64,000 nucleotides of DNA from Carnobacterium maltaromaticum DSM 20342. Lineage in GTDB: Bacteria > Bacillota > Bacilli > Lactobacillales > Carnobacteriaceae. This document shows positions 55,862-64,000 of the stretch, in pieces; position 1 is the stretch's first letter, and each line of letters starts with the position of its first letter. The DNA is taken from the NCBI RefSeq assembly GCF_000744945.1, contig NZ_JQMX01000001.1, forward strand, positions 744,001-808,000, in the 5' to 3' direction. Below the pieces are notes generated by a model. That model was not told the DNA's origin and did not search any database. It worked only from the letters and a program-made list of their open reading frames with translations. The position numbers were made by a program, and so were the translations under genes.

Positions 55862-56857
55862 TTAATTTTCTTTGTTAATCAATTGACTAAATAATCCAAA
55901 GACGTATTCGTTAGGATCAAAGACTTGTAAATCATCCATTCCTTCGCCTAATCCTACATATTTAACAGGGATATTTAACTCGTTCCGGATGGCCAACACA
56001 ATTCCACCTTTGGCTGTTCCGTCAAGTTTGGTTAACACTAGCCCGGTTACATCTGTTGTTTCTTTAAATTGCTTCGCTTGCAACATAGCATTTTGCCCAG
56101 TCGTTGCATCTAGTACTAATAATACTTCAAGCGGAGTATCTGGCAATTCACGATCAATGACACGTTTCATTTTTTCTAATTCATTCATTAAATTAACTTT
56201 ATTTTGTAAACGCCCAGCTGTATCAACCATTAAAATATCGGCTTGTTGATTTTTGGCTTGCTTAACTGCATCAAATACAACTGCTGCTGGATCTCCACCT
56301 GCCGGCCCACTAACAACCTCGACATTGACGCGCTCACCCCAAACTTTTAGCTGATCAATCGCACCCGCTCTAAAAGTATCTCCTGCTGCTAGTAACACTT
56401 TTTTACCAGCAACTTGATATTGATGAGCCATTTTACCAATCGTTGTAGTTTTCCCAACACCATTCACTCCAACAAACAAAATAACCGTTAACCCAGTTGG
56501 ATTTAATTTAATTTCAGGAATTTCTGTATCGCCACGTTCATATAGTTCAACTAATTTTTCAATAATCGCTTCTTGGACTTCATTTTGATTCTTAGCATTA
56601 CGCAATTTTACTTCTTGTCGTAAAGCGTCGGTAATCTCCATTGTTGTTTCAAATCCAACATCTGATCCAATTAAAACTTCTTCTAATTCATCAAAGAAAT
56701 CCTCATCTACTGTTCTAAAATTAGCAAAAAGCTCATTCATGCGTTCAGAAAATGATTTACGCGTTTTTTCTAACCCTTTTTCATATTTTTCAGTGACTTC
56801 TGTTTTTTCAACTTCCTCACCTGTAAATGCTTTTTTTATCTTATCAAAAAATCCCAT
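55862..56857 (-). CDS. ftsY: Signal recognition particle receptor FtsY
   Basis: 331 residues. Short acidic/basic A region (about 1-30), N domain, and the SRP GTPase with GVNGVGKTTTIGKMA, DTAGRLQNK, TKLDGTAKGG and GLGEGMDDL. It docks SRP-ribosome complexes at the membrane. AGAAGG precedes the ATG. Confidence 0.97.
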   Translation of the reverse strand: MGFFDKIKKAFTGEEVEKTEVTEKYEKGLEKTRKSFSERMNELFANFRTVDEDFFDELEEVLIGSDVGFETTMEITDALRQEVKLRNAKNQNEVQEAIIEKLVELYERGDTEIPEIKLNPTGLTVILFVGVNGVGKTTTIGKMAHQYQVAGKKVLLAAGDTFRAGAIDQLKVWGERVNVEVVSGPAGGDPAAVVFDAVKQAKNQQADILMVDTAGRLQNKVNLMNELEKMKRVIDRELPDTPLEVLLVLDATTGQNAMLQAKQFKETTDVTGLVLTKLDGTAKGGIVLAIRNELNIPVKYVGLGEGMDDLQVFDPNEYVFGLFSQLINKEN

Positions 56858-56902
56858 AGTCTACCTTCTTTCTCAGACAATATATTCTATTATACCACAT
56901 AA

Positions 56903-57742
56903 TTATGCATTTGAATGACTGTTAAAAGTTTCCTCATTCAAAACAAATTTTTCAACTGCGTAGGCAACACCATTTTCATGATTACTTTTCGTCACAAATT
57001 GAGCACCATTTTTGACTTCTTCAGTTGCATTACCCATTGCTACGCCTAATCCGGCAAATTGAATCATCGCTAAATCATTCTCTTCATCGCCAAGAGCCAT
57101 GACTTCTTCTGGTTTGATGTCTAATAAATCACATAAAACTGCCAAACCTCGACCTTTATCCACTTCTTTGTTTAGTACTTCTAATAACACTGGACGTGAT
57201 TTCATCATTGTATATTTCTCTGTAAATTCAACCGGTATTTTTGCAATTGCCTCATCTAAAATAGCAACATCCACTGCAATTACAGCTTTATTAAATTCAG
57301 CATCCTCAGGTAAGTCGGCCATTGTCGTTGGGACCATTGGCAAAGCTTTCATAATGCCTCCGTATAAAGATTCACGATTTTCAGGATACGGCGGTGCATA
57401 AACTTGAACTAAATCAATAAAGTTAAGTGGCACTTGTAATTCATTGGTTAATTGATACAATTCTTCTATTTGAGCCTTAGTTAATGTTTTTTGTGAAAGA
57501 ACTTCGCCCGTCTGAGTCTTTTGAACAAGGCCACCATTATAAGTAATGCCATAATCGCCTTCTTCTTTTAAGTTTAACTCTTCTAAAAAATGAGCCATGC
57601 CTAATAATGGACGTCCAGTACAAAGTACCACTTTGACACCCTTCGCTTTTGCTTTTGTTAAGGCCTCTTTTGTTTCTGGTGTAATTTCTTTATTCTCATT
57701 AAGTAATGTTCCATCTAAATCAATCGCAATTAATTTAATCAT
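56903..57742 (-). CDS. HAD-superfamily Cof-type phosphatase
   Basis: 279 residues. Motif I IDLDGTLLN, motif II CTGRPL, motif III Lys in VDKGRGL, motif IV LGDEENDLAMI, with the large C2 cap. It resembles the YidA/Cof sugar-phosphate phosphatases. It lies between smc and ftsY, an insertion common in Lactobacillales compared with Bacillus. GGAGG precedes the ATG. Confidence 0.9.
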   Translation of the reverse strand: MIKLIAIDLDGTLLNENKEITPETKEALTKAKAKGVKVVLCTGRPLLGMAHFLEELNLKEEGDYGITYNGGLVQKTQTGEVLSQKTLTKAQIEELYQLTNELQVPLNFIDLVQVYAPPYPENRESLYGGIMKALPMVPTTMADLPEDAEFNKAVIAVDVAILDEAIAKIPVEFTEKYTMMKSRPVLLEVLNKEVDKGRGLAVLCDLLDIKPEEVMALGDEENDLAMIQFAGLGVAMGNATEEVKNGAQFVTKSNHENGVAYAVEKFVLNEETFNSHSNA

Positions 57743-57901
57743 TTTGTCTCGTTCCTCCTAGTCTAGTTGGGTCGGATCTGGTAACTATAAGCTCAACTAT
57801 TCTTCTCGTATTTCCTTCTTAAGGATACGGTTTAATTCTTAAATTGTGAATACCTATTTGAAGAAAAGGCTTTACCTAGTGTAATCAATCCACTCAACGC
57901 C

Positions 57902-57942
57902 AAATAAAAGGCTGCATCACAATGATAGACAACCTTTTATTT
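57902..57942 (-). terminator. Terminator after smc
   Basis: AAATAAAAGG/CCTTTTATTT stem with extra inner pairs. It lies in the 205-bp smc-HAD gap. Confidence 0.65.
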
Positions 57943-57947
57943 CATTC

Positions 57948-60900
57948 TTATCCTTTAACTAATCCTTTTTCTTCCACTTCTTCTAAACGTACAGATACAA
58001 TTTTCGAAATGCCTGATTCTTGCATAGTAACGCCATAGAGAACGTCTGCTTCTTCCATGGTCCCTTTTCTATGAGTAATCACAATAAACTGTGTATCCCC
58101 TTCAAATCGGCTTAAATAACGCCCAAAACGAGCAACGTTGGCTTCATCTAAAGCAGCTTCAACCTCATCTAAAATACAGAAAGGTACCGGTCGGACTTGA
58201 ATGATGGAGAATAATAAAGCAATCGCTGTAAACGCACGCTCTCCACCAGATAATAAACTTAAATTTTGCAATTTTTTCCCTGGTGGTTGAGCGATAATAT
58301 CAATTCCTGTATTCAATAAATCCTCAGGATCTGTTAAACGTAACTCAGCGTACCCTCCACCAAACATTTGTGGAAAGACAATTGAAAATTTATCCCGAAT
58401 AGCAAAGAAAACCTCTGAAAAGCGTTTTTTAACTTCTTCATCCATTTCATCCATCGTTTCAAACAGACTAGCCTTCGCTGTCAATAAATCATCTCGTTGT
58501 TCTGTTAAGAAACTGTAACGCTCATTCACACGTTCAAACTCATCGATCGCCCCTAAGTTAACAGAACCTAACTCTTCAATACCACGTTTTAGTAATTTTA
58601 CTTTTTGACGCGCATCTTCTAAAGAAAGCTCTAACACATGATTCACTTTGGCAAAATCAAAGCTTAAACCGTATTCCTCACTTAAATGTCCCAGTCGATT
58701 TTCAATTTCAACATCGTGACGATTCATCGCAACTTCCGCTTTAGACCGCTGTTCCAACAAGATATGCTGTTGATTATTTTTAGCTGCAACCGTTCGATCA
58801 AATTCATCAATACGTTCTTCCAATGTGTAGCGCTCTTCTTTCATCGCTAAAATAGTTTCTTCAAAGGCAGTCTTTTCGACTTCGATTTCAGCCTGTTTCT
58901 CTTCTAAATCACCTTTAGTCAATTGGTGGCTTCCATCACTATTAATCATTAGTTCTAATTGCTCAACCAAACTCGCAAGACTTTCTTTTTCAACTTGTAA
59001 AGAATCCTCTAAACGTTTTTGTTCCTTCACTAAACTTGTCACTTGTTCTTTGGCAACAGCCAGTTGAGCCGTGACTTCATGAACACGCTGATTCGCCGAG
59101 GCTTGTAATTGAGTTCGTTTATCATTTTCAGAAGAAATCAAGTCGATTTGGCGATTAATATTTTCCATTTCAGTTGAAATTTCAGACATTTCAGCCGTAA
59201 TCTCAGCCGTTCGTTGATGGTAATGCTCTGTCTCTTCCTTTGCTTCTTGAAACTCAAAAGTATAAGCTTTCAATTCACGAGTCAAACGTTTTTCTTTTTC
59301 CTCGTAAAGTTCAACATCATTCTTTAATTGTTGCTCTTTCAGCCGTTCTTTTTCACCAAGAACACGTAATTCTTCTAATTCGAGTTCTTGTTTTTTTACT
59401 TGTTGTTTCAAAGCACGAACATCAATTTTCTTCGCTTCTAGAGTTGCTTCCATCGAACTAATTTGTTGATTTAAATTACTTAATTCATTCTTTCTAGCAA
59501 AAATACTCCCTTGGTTGCCTTTTTTACTGGCACCACCAGTCATTGAGCCACCTGCATTCATAATATCGCCTTCAAGAGTGACCACTCGATATTTAAATTG
59601 AATACTTCGAGCAATTTGATTGGCTGAAGTTAAATCACGAGCGACTATTGTCGTCCCTAATAGATTTTCAATCACTGTCGCTACTTTTTCTGGATAACGC
59701 ACCAATTGACTCGCAATCCCTAGATAACCTTCATTCCCTTTGACTGTTTGGACAACATTACTTGGTAAATAACGTGGTTTAATTGTTGTTAAAGGTAAAA
59801 AAGTTGCTCGTCCTAAACGTTTCTGTTTTAAATAAGTAATTCCTTTACGGCCACTTTCCTCATCTTCTACAACCACATTTTGACTTGCTGCTCCTAAGGC
59901 AATATCAATAGCAACTTCTGTTTCTTTTGGTACATCAATTAATTCAGCTACTGCACCAACAACGCCACCTATTTCACGTTTGCGTTTTAAAATTTCTTTT
60001 ACCCCTTGATAAAACCCAGCGTAATCTTCATTTAAATCTGCTAAACTATCTCTTTTAGCTTTAGCTTGCTGCATCAAACGTAAGGCTTCGTACATTTTTT
60101 GTTCATTGGTTTCTAAATCATAACGATTTTTTTGCAAATCAGCTTGAATCTCTTGATGACCTAACAGTTTTGTTGCTAGGTTTTTTTGAACGGTACTTAA
60201 CTCTAGTTGTTTTTCTTGAACTTTGGCTTTAGCCAATGCACTATCGCTTTCCAACGCCCGAACAGTCGCATCTGACTTCATATTTTTTTGTGATGCTTGT
60301 AAAAATGTTTTTTCTAAATATCCTTGTTCATTTCGTAAAGTTGTCTGTTTTTGCATCAAATCAACATAGTCATCGCGTAAACTTTCAACTGTAACAGAAC
60401 TATTTTGATTAAACATTTTTTGCTCTTTTTCAGCTGCTGCTAAAGTTCCACGCAGTTCTCTTTCATGAGCTTGTTTTTCCGTTAAATCTTTTGTTAAATC
60501 AGCTAATTGCTGGTCCAGTTCTTGGATTTTAACTTCTAACTTAGCTTTAGATTGTTCAAACTGTTCACGATTTTCTTTGGTATTTTTACTCCGCTCAGAT
60601 AAGACTTTTTTCTGGGCTTCCGTTTGTTCGTATGTTTTAACTAATTCAACTAAGCGAGCCTGACTTTCATCCAGTTGAGCATCCATTTTTTGACGTTTTT
60701 CCCGCAAGTCTGCTACAGTAGTTTCAGCCGTTTGTAGCTCTTGGCGTGCTTCGCTAATTTCTGTCGCTAAAGTTTCTGCTTGATTTTTATTTGCTAACCA
60801 TTTTTCTTTTAACATCTCAACTTCAACAACGGTTAAAGCAATTTCCACTTCACTTAACTGTTCTTTTTGCATCACGTAATCTTTGGCAATACTACTTTGT

Positions 60901-61520
60901 TCCCTTAATGGTTCAATTTGATCTTCCAATTCATACACGATATCTTGAACACGATTTAAATTATCCTCTGTTTCAAATAACTTCTGCTCCGCTTTCTTTT
61001 TACGGGTTTTATATTTTAAGACGCCTGCTGCTTCTTCAAAAATAGAACGACGATCCTCTGGTTTGCTGTTAAAAATAGCTTCAACTTTCCCTTGTGAAAT
61101 AATTGAAAAAGATTCTTTACCTAAACCTGAATCCATAAACAAATCGACAATATCTTTTAAACGACAAGACTGCTTATTCAGATAAAACTCACTATCCCCG
61201 TTACGGTGCAATCGTCTTGTGATACTAATTTCGCTAAAATCTAATGGTAAAAAATGATCTTCATTTTCTAAAACTAATGTAACTTCAGCAAGATTTAATT
61301 GTTTTCTAGATTCTGATCCTGCAAAAATCACATCGTTCATTCGACCACCACGCAAACTTTTTGCAGACTGCTCGCCTAAAACCCAACGAATAGCTTCAGT
61401 AATATTACTTTTTCCACTACCATTAGGTCCCACAACAGCAGTGACTCCATTAACAAATTCAATTGTTGTCTTATCTGCAAAAGATTTAAATCCAGCAATT
61501 TCAATTTTCTTTAAATACAC
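57948..61520 (-). CDS. smc: Chromosome condensation ATPase SMC
   Basis: 1190 residues. N-terminal Walker A GPNGSGKSN (residues 32-40), long coiled coil, hinge (about 505-680, with GVVGAVAELI and GGSMTGG), second coiled coil, and the C-terminal ABC signature LSGGERAFTAIALL and Walker B FCILDEVEAALDEANV. It forms the condensin with ScpA and ScpB, encoded at 11693-13059. The start is a GTG with GGAG 11 nt upstream. It follows rnc by 24 bp. Confidence 0.97.
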   Translation of the reverse strand: MYLKKIEIAGFKSFADKTTIEFVNGVTAVVGPNGSGKSNITEAIRWVLGEQSAKSLRGGRMNDVIFAGSESRKQLNLAEVTLVLENEDHFLPLDFSEISITRRLHRNGDSEFYLNKQSCRLKDIVDLFMDSGLGKESFSIISQGKVEAIFNSKPEDRRSIFEEAAGVLKYKTRKKKAEQKLFETEDNLNRVQDIVYELEDQIEPLREQSSIAKDYVMQKEQLSEVEIALTVVEVEMLKEKWLANKNQAETLATEISEARQELQTAETTVADLREKRQKMDAQLDESQARLVELVKTYEQTEAQKKVLSERSKNTKENREQFEQSKAKLEVKIQELDQQLADLTKDLTEKQAHERELRGTLAAAEKEQKMFNQNSSVTVESLRDDYVDLMQKQTTLRNEQGYLEKTFLQASQKNMKSDATVRALESDSALAKAKVQEKQLELSTVQKNLATKLLGHQEIQADLQKNRYDLETNEQKMYEALRLMQQAKAKRDSLADLNEDYAGFYQGVKEILKRKREIGGVVGAVAELIDVPKETEVAIDIALGAASQNVVVEDEESGRKGITYLKQKRLGRATFLPLTTIKPRYLPSNVVQTVKGNEGYLGIASQLVRYPEKVATVIENLLGTTIVARDLTSANQIARSIQFKYRVVTLEGDIMNAGGSMTGGASKKGNQGSIFARKNELSNLNQQISSMEATLEAKKIDVRALKQQVKKQELELEELRVLGEKERLKEQQLKNDVELYEEKEKRLTRELKAYTFEFQEAKEETEHYHQRTAEITAEMSEISTEMENINRQIDLISSENDKRTQLQASANQRVHEVTAQLAVAKEQVTSLVKEQKRLEDSLQVEKESLASLVEQLELMINSDGSHQLTKGDLEEKQAEIEVEKTAFEETILAMKEERYTLEERIDEFDRTVAAKNNQQHILLEQRSKAEVAMNRHDVEIENRLGHLSEEYGLSFDFAKVNHVLELSLEDARQKVKLLKRGIEELGSVNLGAIDEFERVNERYSFLTEQRDDLLTAKASLFETMDEMDEEVKKRFSEVFFAIRDKFSIVFPQMFGGGYAELRLTDPEDLLNTGIDIIAQPPGKKLQNLSLLSGGERAFTAIALLFSIIQVRPVPFCILDEVEAALDEANVARFGRYLSRFEGDTQFIVITHRKGTMEEADVLYGVTMQESGISKIVSVRLEEVEEKGLVKG

Positions 61521-61544
61521 TGTGGACGTGGCTCCTTTCTACTC

Positions 61545-62240
61545 TTACTTTGTTTTAATAATAAATAATGCATTTTCAGCCGCTGCTTGCTCTGCTGCTT
61601 TCTTAGTCTTACCTTGACCTTTACCTAAGACTTTCCCCTCAGCACTAACCTCAACAATAAATTCTTTCTCATGGGCAGGGCCAACTTCATCAAGTAAATT
61701 ATATTCAATGACTATTTCGCCATTTTGTTGGAGCCATTCTTGTAAATTTGTTTTGTGATCCATCACATGTGAGAAAGCACCGGTTGCAATTTTAGGAAAG
61801 ATGGTTTGGCGTAGAAAATCTAAAACTGCCTCTATTCCTTGATCCAAATATAATGCACCAATAAAAGATTCAAATAAATCACATAACAATGCTGGACGAT
61901 TCCGTCCATTCATTCGTTCTTCTCCACGACCTAAGCGAATATACGTATCAAAACCATATTCCTTAGCAAATTGGCTTAAACTAGCTTCACAAACAATTGT
62001 TGCACGTAATCTAGTTAATTTGCCTTCTGGTAGATCTGGGTAATGATCGAATAAATAACGAGAAACCGTCAATTCTAATACTGCATCTCCTAAAAATTCA
62101 ATTCGCTCATTATCTTGAATGTGACAATCCCTGTGCTCATTCACATATGATGAATGGGTAAATGCTTCTTCTAAATAAGATAAATTTCGAAATGTAATTC
62201 CAAATTTATCTTTTAATTCTTTTAAAAATAGTTCGTTCAT
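61545..62240 (-). CDS. rnc: Ribonuclease III
   Basis: Cuts double-stranded RNA in rRNA and mRNA maturation. 231 residues: catalytic domain with NERIEFLGDAVLELTVS and the second acidic motif DLFESFIGALYLD, then a dsRNA-binding domain (about 155-228). GGAG precedes the ATG. Order acpP-rnc-smc is conserved in Bacilli. Confidence 0.96.
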   Translation of the reverse strand: MNELFLKELKDKFGITFRNLSYLEEAFTHSSYVNEHRDCHIQDNERIEFLGDAVLELTVSRYLFDHYPDLPEGKLTRLRATIVCEASLSQFAKEYGFDTYIRLGRGEERMNGRNRPALLCDLFESFIGALYLDQGIEAVLDFLRQTIFPKIATGAFSHVMDHKTNLQEWLQQNGEIVIEYNLLDEVGPAHEKEFIVEVSAEGKVLGKGQGKTKKAAEQAAAENALFIIKTK

Positions 62241-62447
62241 TATGTCGCTCCTTTCGATCAGTCATTCAGACTTCTCCTATTATACTCGCTTTTAGCTAAA
62301 AAATAAAATTTTTCACTAAAAAAGACTCCATACTTAACAAACACTACTACTAAAACAAATCCTAAGTGTAGTTATTATGTATTTATTAAAACCTTAATCT
62401 TGTCTATTATATCACGTTCCTATTCTTTCCTCTATCCTATTTAGAAC

Positions 62448-62488
62448 AAAAAACAGATAGCTAGAATCAACTAAGACTCTGCTATCTG
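62448..62488 (-). terminator. Terminator after acpP
   Basis: Stem CAGATAGC/GCTATCTG with additional inner pairs, followed by TTTTTTG on the minus strand. The 267-bp gap to rnc also holds TATAAT-like boxes but no convincing full promoter. Confidence 0.8.
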
Positions 62489-62507
62489 ATCGTTTCTTTT
62501 TTATTAA

Positions 62508-62750
62508 TTAATTAAGATGAGCATCAATATATTTGACTGCATCGCCAACTGTTGTAATTTGTTCTGCATCTTCATCAGAGATTTCAGTACCAAAAACATC
62601 TTCTAACTCCATTACAAGTTCAACGATGTCTAAAGAATCAGCTCCTAAATCATCTTTAAAAGTTAATTCAGTTGTAACTTTATCTTCATCCACACCAAAA
62701 CGTTCAACAATAATTTTAGCTACTTTATCAAAAGTTTCATTTTGAGACAA
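62508..62750 (-). CDS. acpP: Acyl carrier protein
   Basis: 80 residues. The phosphopantetheine Ser is in [15 protein letters not shown]. Carries fatty-acid intermediates. The start is a TTG with GGAGG 8 nt upstream; no ATG fits. It lies between plsX and rnc; fabD and fabG, which intervene in B. subtilis, are absent here. Confidence 0.96.
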   Translation of the reverse strand: MSQNETFDKVAKIIVERFGVDEDKVTTELTFKDDLGADSLDIVELVMELEDVFGTEISDEDAEQITTVGDAVKYIDAHLN

Positions 62751-62878
62751 CTTCTACACCTCCGCGAGTTCATTTTAAAATACAGTTATTAAAATTGATA
62801 GTCAGTATCACAATTATTTTACTGATAAGCAGAGCATTTGTCCACCTTTTTTTCTTTTTAGTTAAAAAAAGCCAGCTT

Positions 62879-63919
62879 TTACTCTGTTTCTTTTTTAGAT
62901 TCAACTAAAATAGCTTCTGCTTCTGCCTTTGATTCAAAATAAGTGACTAAATCATCAATAACATGAGAATTTAGCATTTCATGGATTTGACGGATTGTAA
63001 AATAGACAGATTCTTTTTCAGTTGACCCGTGGGTTTTAACAACAGGTGCTTTCACGCCAAATAATACAGCTCCACCATATCTTGAATAGTCTAATTTATC
63101 TTTCATTTCAGAAAGACTGCCTTTCAATAAAGCTCCGCCTAATTTCCCCTTAATCCCACTATCATAAACAGCATTTTTCAATAGTTTCATCATAGACATA
63201 GCCGTTCCTTCAATTGTTTTCAAGACTGCATTTCCAGTAAAACCATCTGTTACAACGACATCAGCCACACCATTTAATAGTTCACGAGCTTCAACATTGC
63301 CAATAAAATTAATTTCTTTTTCTGCTGCTAATAGTGCATAAGCACGTTTAGTTACATCGTTCCCTTTGTTCTCTTCAGTTCCATTATTCAATAAACCGAC
63401 AGATGGGTTTTCTACACCACGAACAAATTTCGCATAGTAACTAGCTAAAATCGCATACTGAAGAATATTTTCTGGTTTTGTATCGGCATTTGCTCCAACG
63501 TCCATTAAGTTAAACACTTGATTTGCTCCTGTAACAACGGGTAACGTCGGCATCAATCCTGGACGGTCGATTCCTTTAATACGTCCAATAATTAATAAAC
63601 CTGCTGTTAATAAAGCCCCAGTATTTCCTGCTGAAAAGAGAGCATCCGCTTCTTTATTTTTAACTGCCTGAGCGGCTAAAATCATAGAAGCATTTTTTTT
63701 ACGTCTAACTGCTCTGACTGGATCATCATCACTATTAATTTTTTCATCTGTATGAACAATTTTAATATTCGTTTCATCTGTTAGATACGTACGAATCGCG
63801 TCTTCTTTACCAAATAAAATAAATTCTACATCGTGAAATTCTTTGGCTGCCATCATGACACCTTCAACGATTGCTTGGGGAGCGTTATCGCCACCCATTG
63901 CGTCTACTGCAATTCTCAC
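62879..63919 (-). CDS. plsX: Phosphate acyltransferase PlsX
   Basis: Makes acyl-phosphate from acyl-ACP for phospholipid synthesis. 346 residues. Family blocks: [13 protein letters not shown] at the N-terminus, [27 protein letters not shown], and [16 protein letters not shown]. Starts with GTG behind GGAGG. The 81 bp to the window end show no gene. Confidence 0.96.
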   Translation of the reverse strand: MRIAVDAMGGDNAPQAIVEGVMMAAKEFHDVEFILFGKEDAIRTYLTDETNIKIVHTDEKINSDDDPVRAVRRKKNASMILAAQAVKNKEADALFSAGNTGALLTAGLLIIGRIKGIDRPGLMPTLPVVTGANQVFNLMDVGANADTKPENILQYAILASYYAKFVRGVENPSVGLLNNGTEENKGNDVTKRAYALLAAEKEINFIGNVEARELLNGVADVVVTDGFTGNAVLKTIEGTAMSMMKLLKNAVYDSGIKGKLGGALLKGSLSEMKDKLDYSRYGGAVLFGVKAPVVKTHGSTEKESVYFTIRQIHEMLNSHVIDDLVTYFESKAEAEAILVESKKETE

Positions 63920-64000
63920 TTTTTTTGCCTCCTAATCTCTCACTTACTCTTCTATTATCGCATATTTTCAAATGATGTGAAACCTAAAAAATGCAAATCA

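Overview
The window is 64 kb of chromosome from a low-GC Gram-positive bacterium. The gene orders are those of Bacilli: cmk-rpsA-der, fer-ypbB-recQ, fur-xerD-deoB-punA, ribT-scpA-scpB-rluB-resDE, yitT/yitU/yitV/yitW, and plsX-acpP-rnc-smc-ftsY-ylxM-ffh-rpsP-khpA-rimM-trmD-rplS. The AT-rich sequence and the mixture of Bacillus/Listeria-like blocks with phage pieces seen in lactic acid bacteria suggest a Lactobacillales member close to Carnobacterium or Enterococcus. The genus is inference. Nearly all core genes lie on the minus strand.

Region by region. 1-6864: ribosome assembly and translation (der, rpsA), cmk, a LysM cell-surface protein, recQ and ypbB. 6911-8306: a ferredoxin gene and ribU under an FMN riboswitch. 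8307-14808: resED two-component system, rluB, scpAB, ribT, lysA. 15071-20203: nucleoside salvage (punA, deoB), xerD, fur with a Fur/PerR-type box, cvfB and a DUF441 membrane protein. 20294-20989: an orphan response regulator whose receiver is degenerate and which is split by one in-frame stop. 21169-27527: glycolysis (pyk, pfkA) and dnaE. 28186-31300: clpB, with a CtsR-controlled promoter and an unusual leader holding three tandem copies of a ~121-bp hairpin unit. 31396-38707: universal stress protein, AI-2E transporter, the yitW/V/U/T group, yajQ, an Ohr-like protein and two unknowns. 38973-45633: an accessory redox cluster (MFS pump, frameshifted cupin, LysR, alcohol dehydrogenase, two MerR regulators, aldo/keto reductase, carboxymuconolactone decarboxylase-like protein, and the tail of a lost short-chain dehydrogenase). 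45789-51326: a 5.4-kb degenerate phage-derived island inserted at the 3' end of rplS. 51277-63919: rplS through plsX, the classic translation, protein-secretion, chromosome-segregation and lipid block.

The most unusual parts are four. First, the tandem structured repeats in the clpB 5' leader, whose copies show a compensatory change. Second, the rplS island: its left end carries a LexA-box-driven YolD operon in which small SSB-like OB-fold proteins stand where a UmuC-type polymerase is normally found. Its centre carries two GH24 lysozymes with near-identical catalytic domains but different tails, each behind a copied operator. Its right end carries a beheaded integrase. Third, a tRNA-Leu 3' fragment next to tandem GGGGTATTC repeats inside the island, which looks like a vestigial attachment site of a different integrase. 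Fourth, the broken pseudo-receiver regulator.

No rRNA gene, intact tRNA gene, CRISPR array or insertion sequence was seen. All calls come from reading the sequence; no database search was run.
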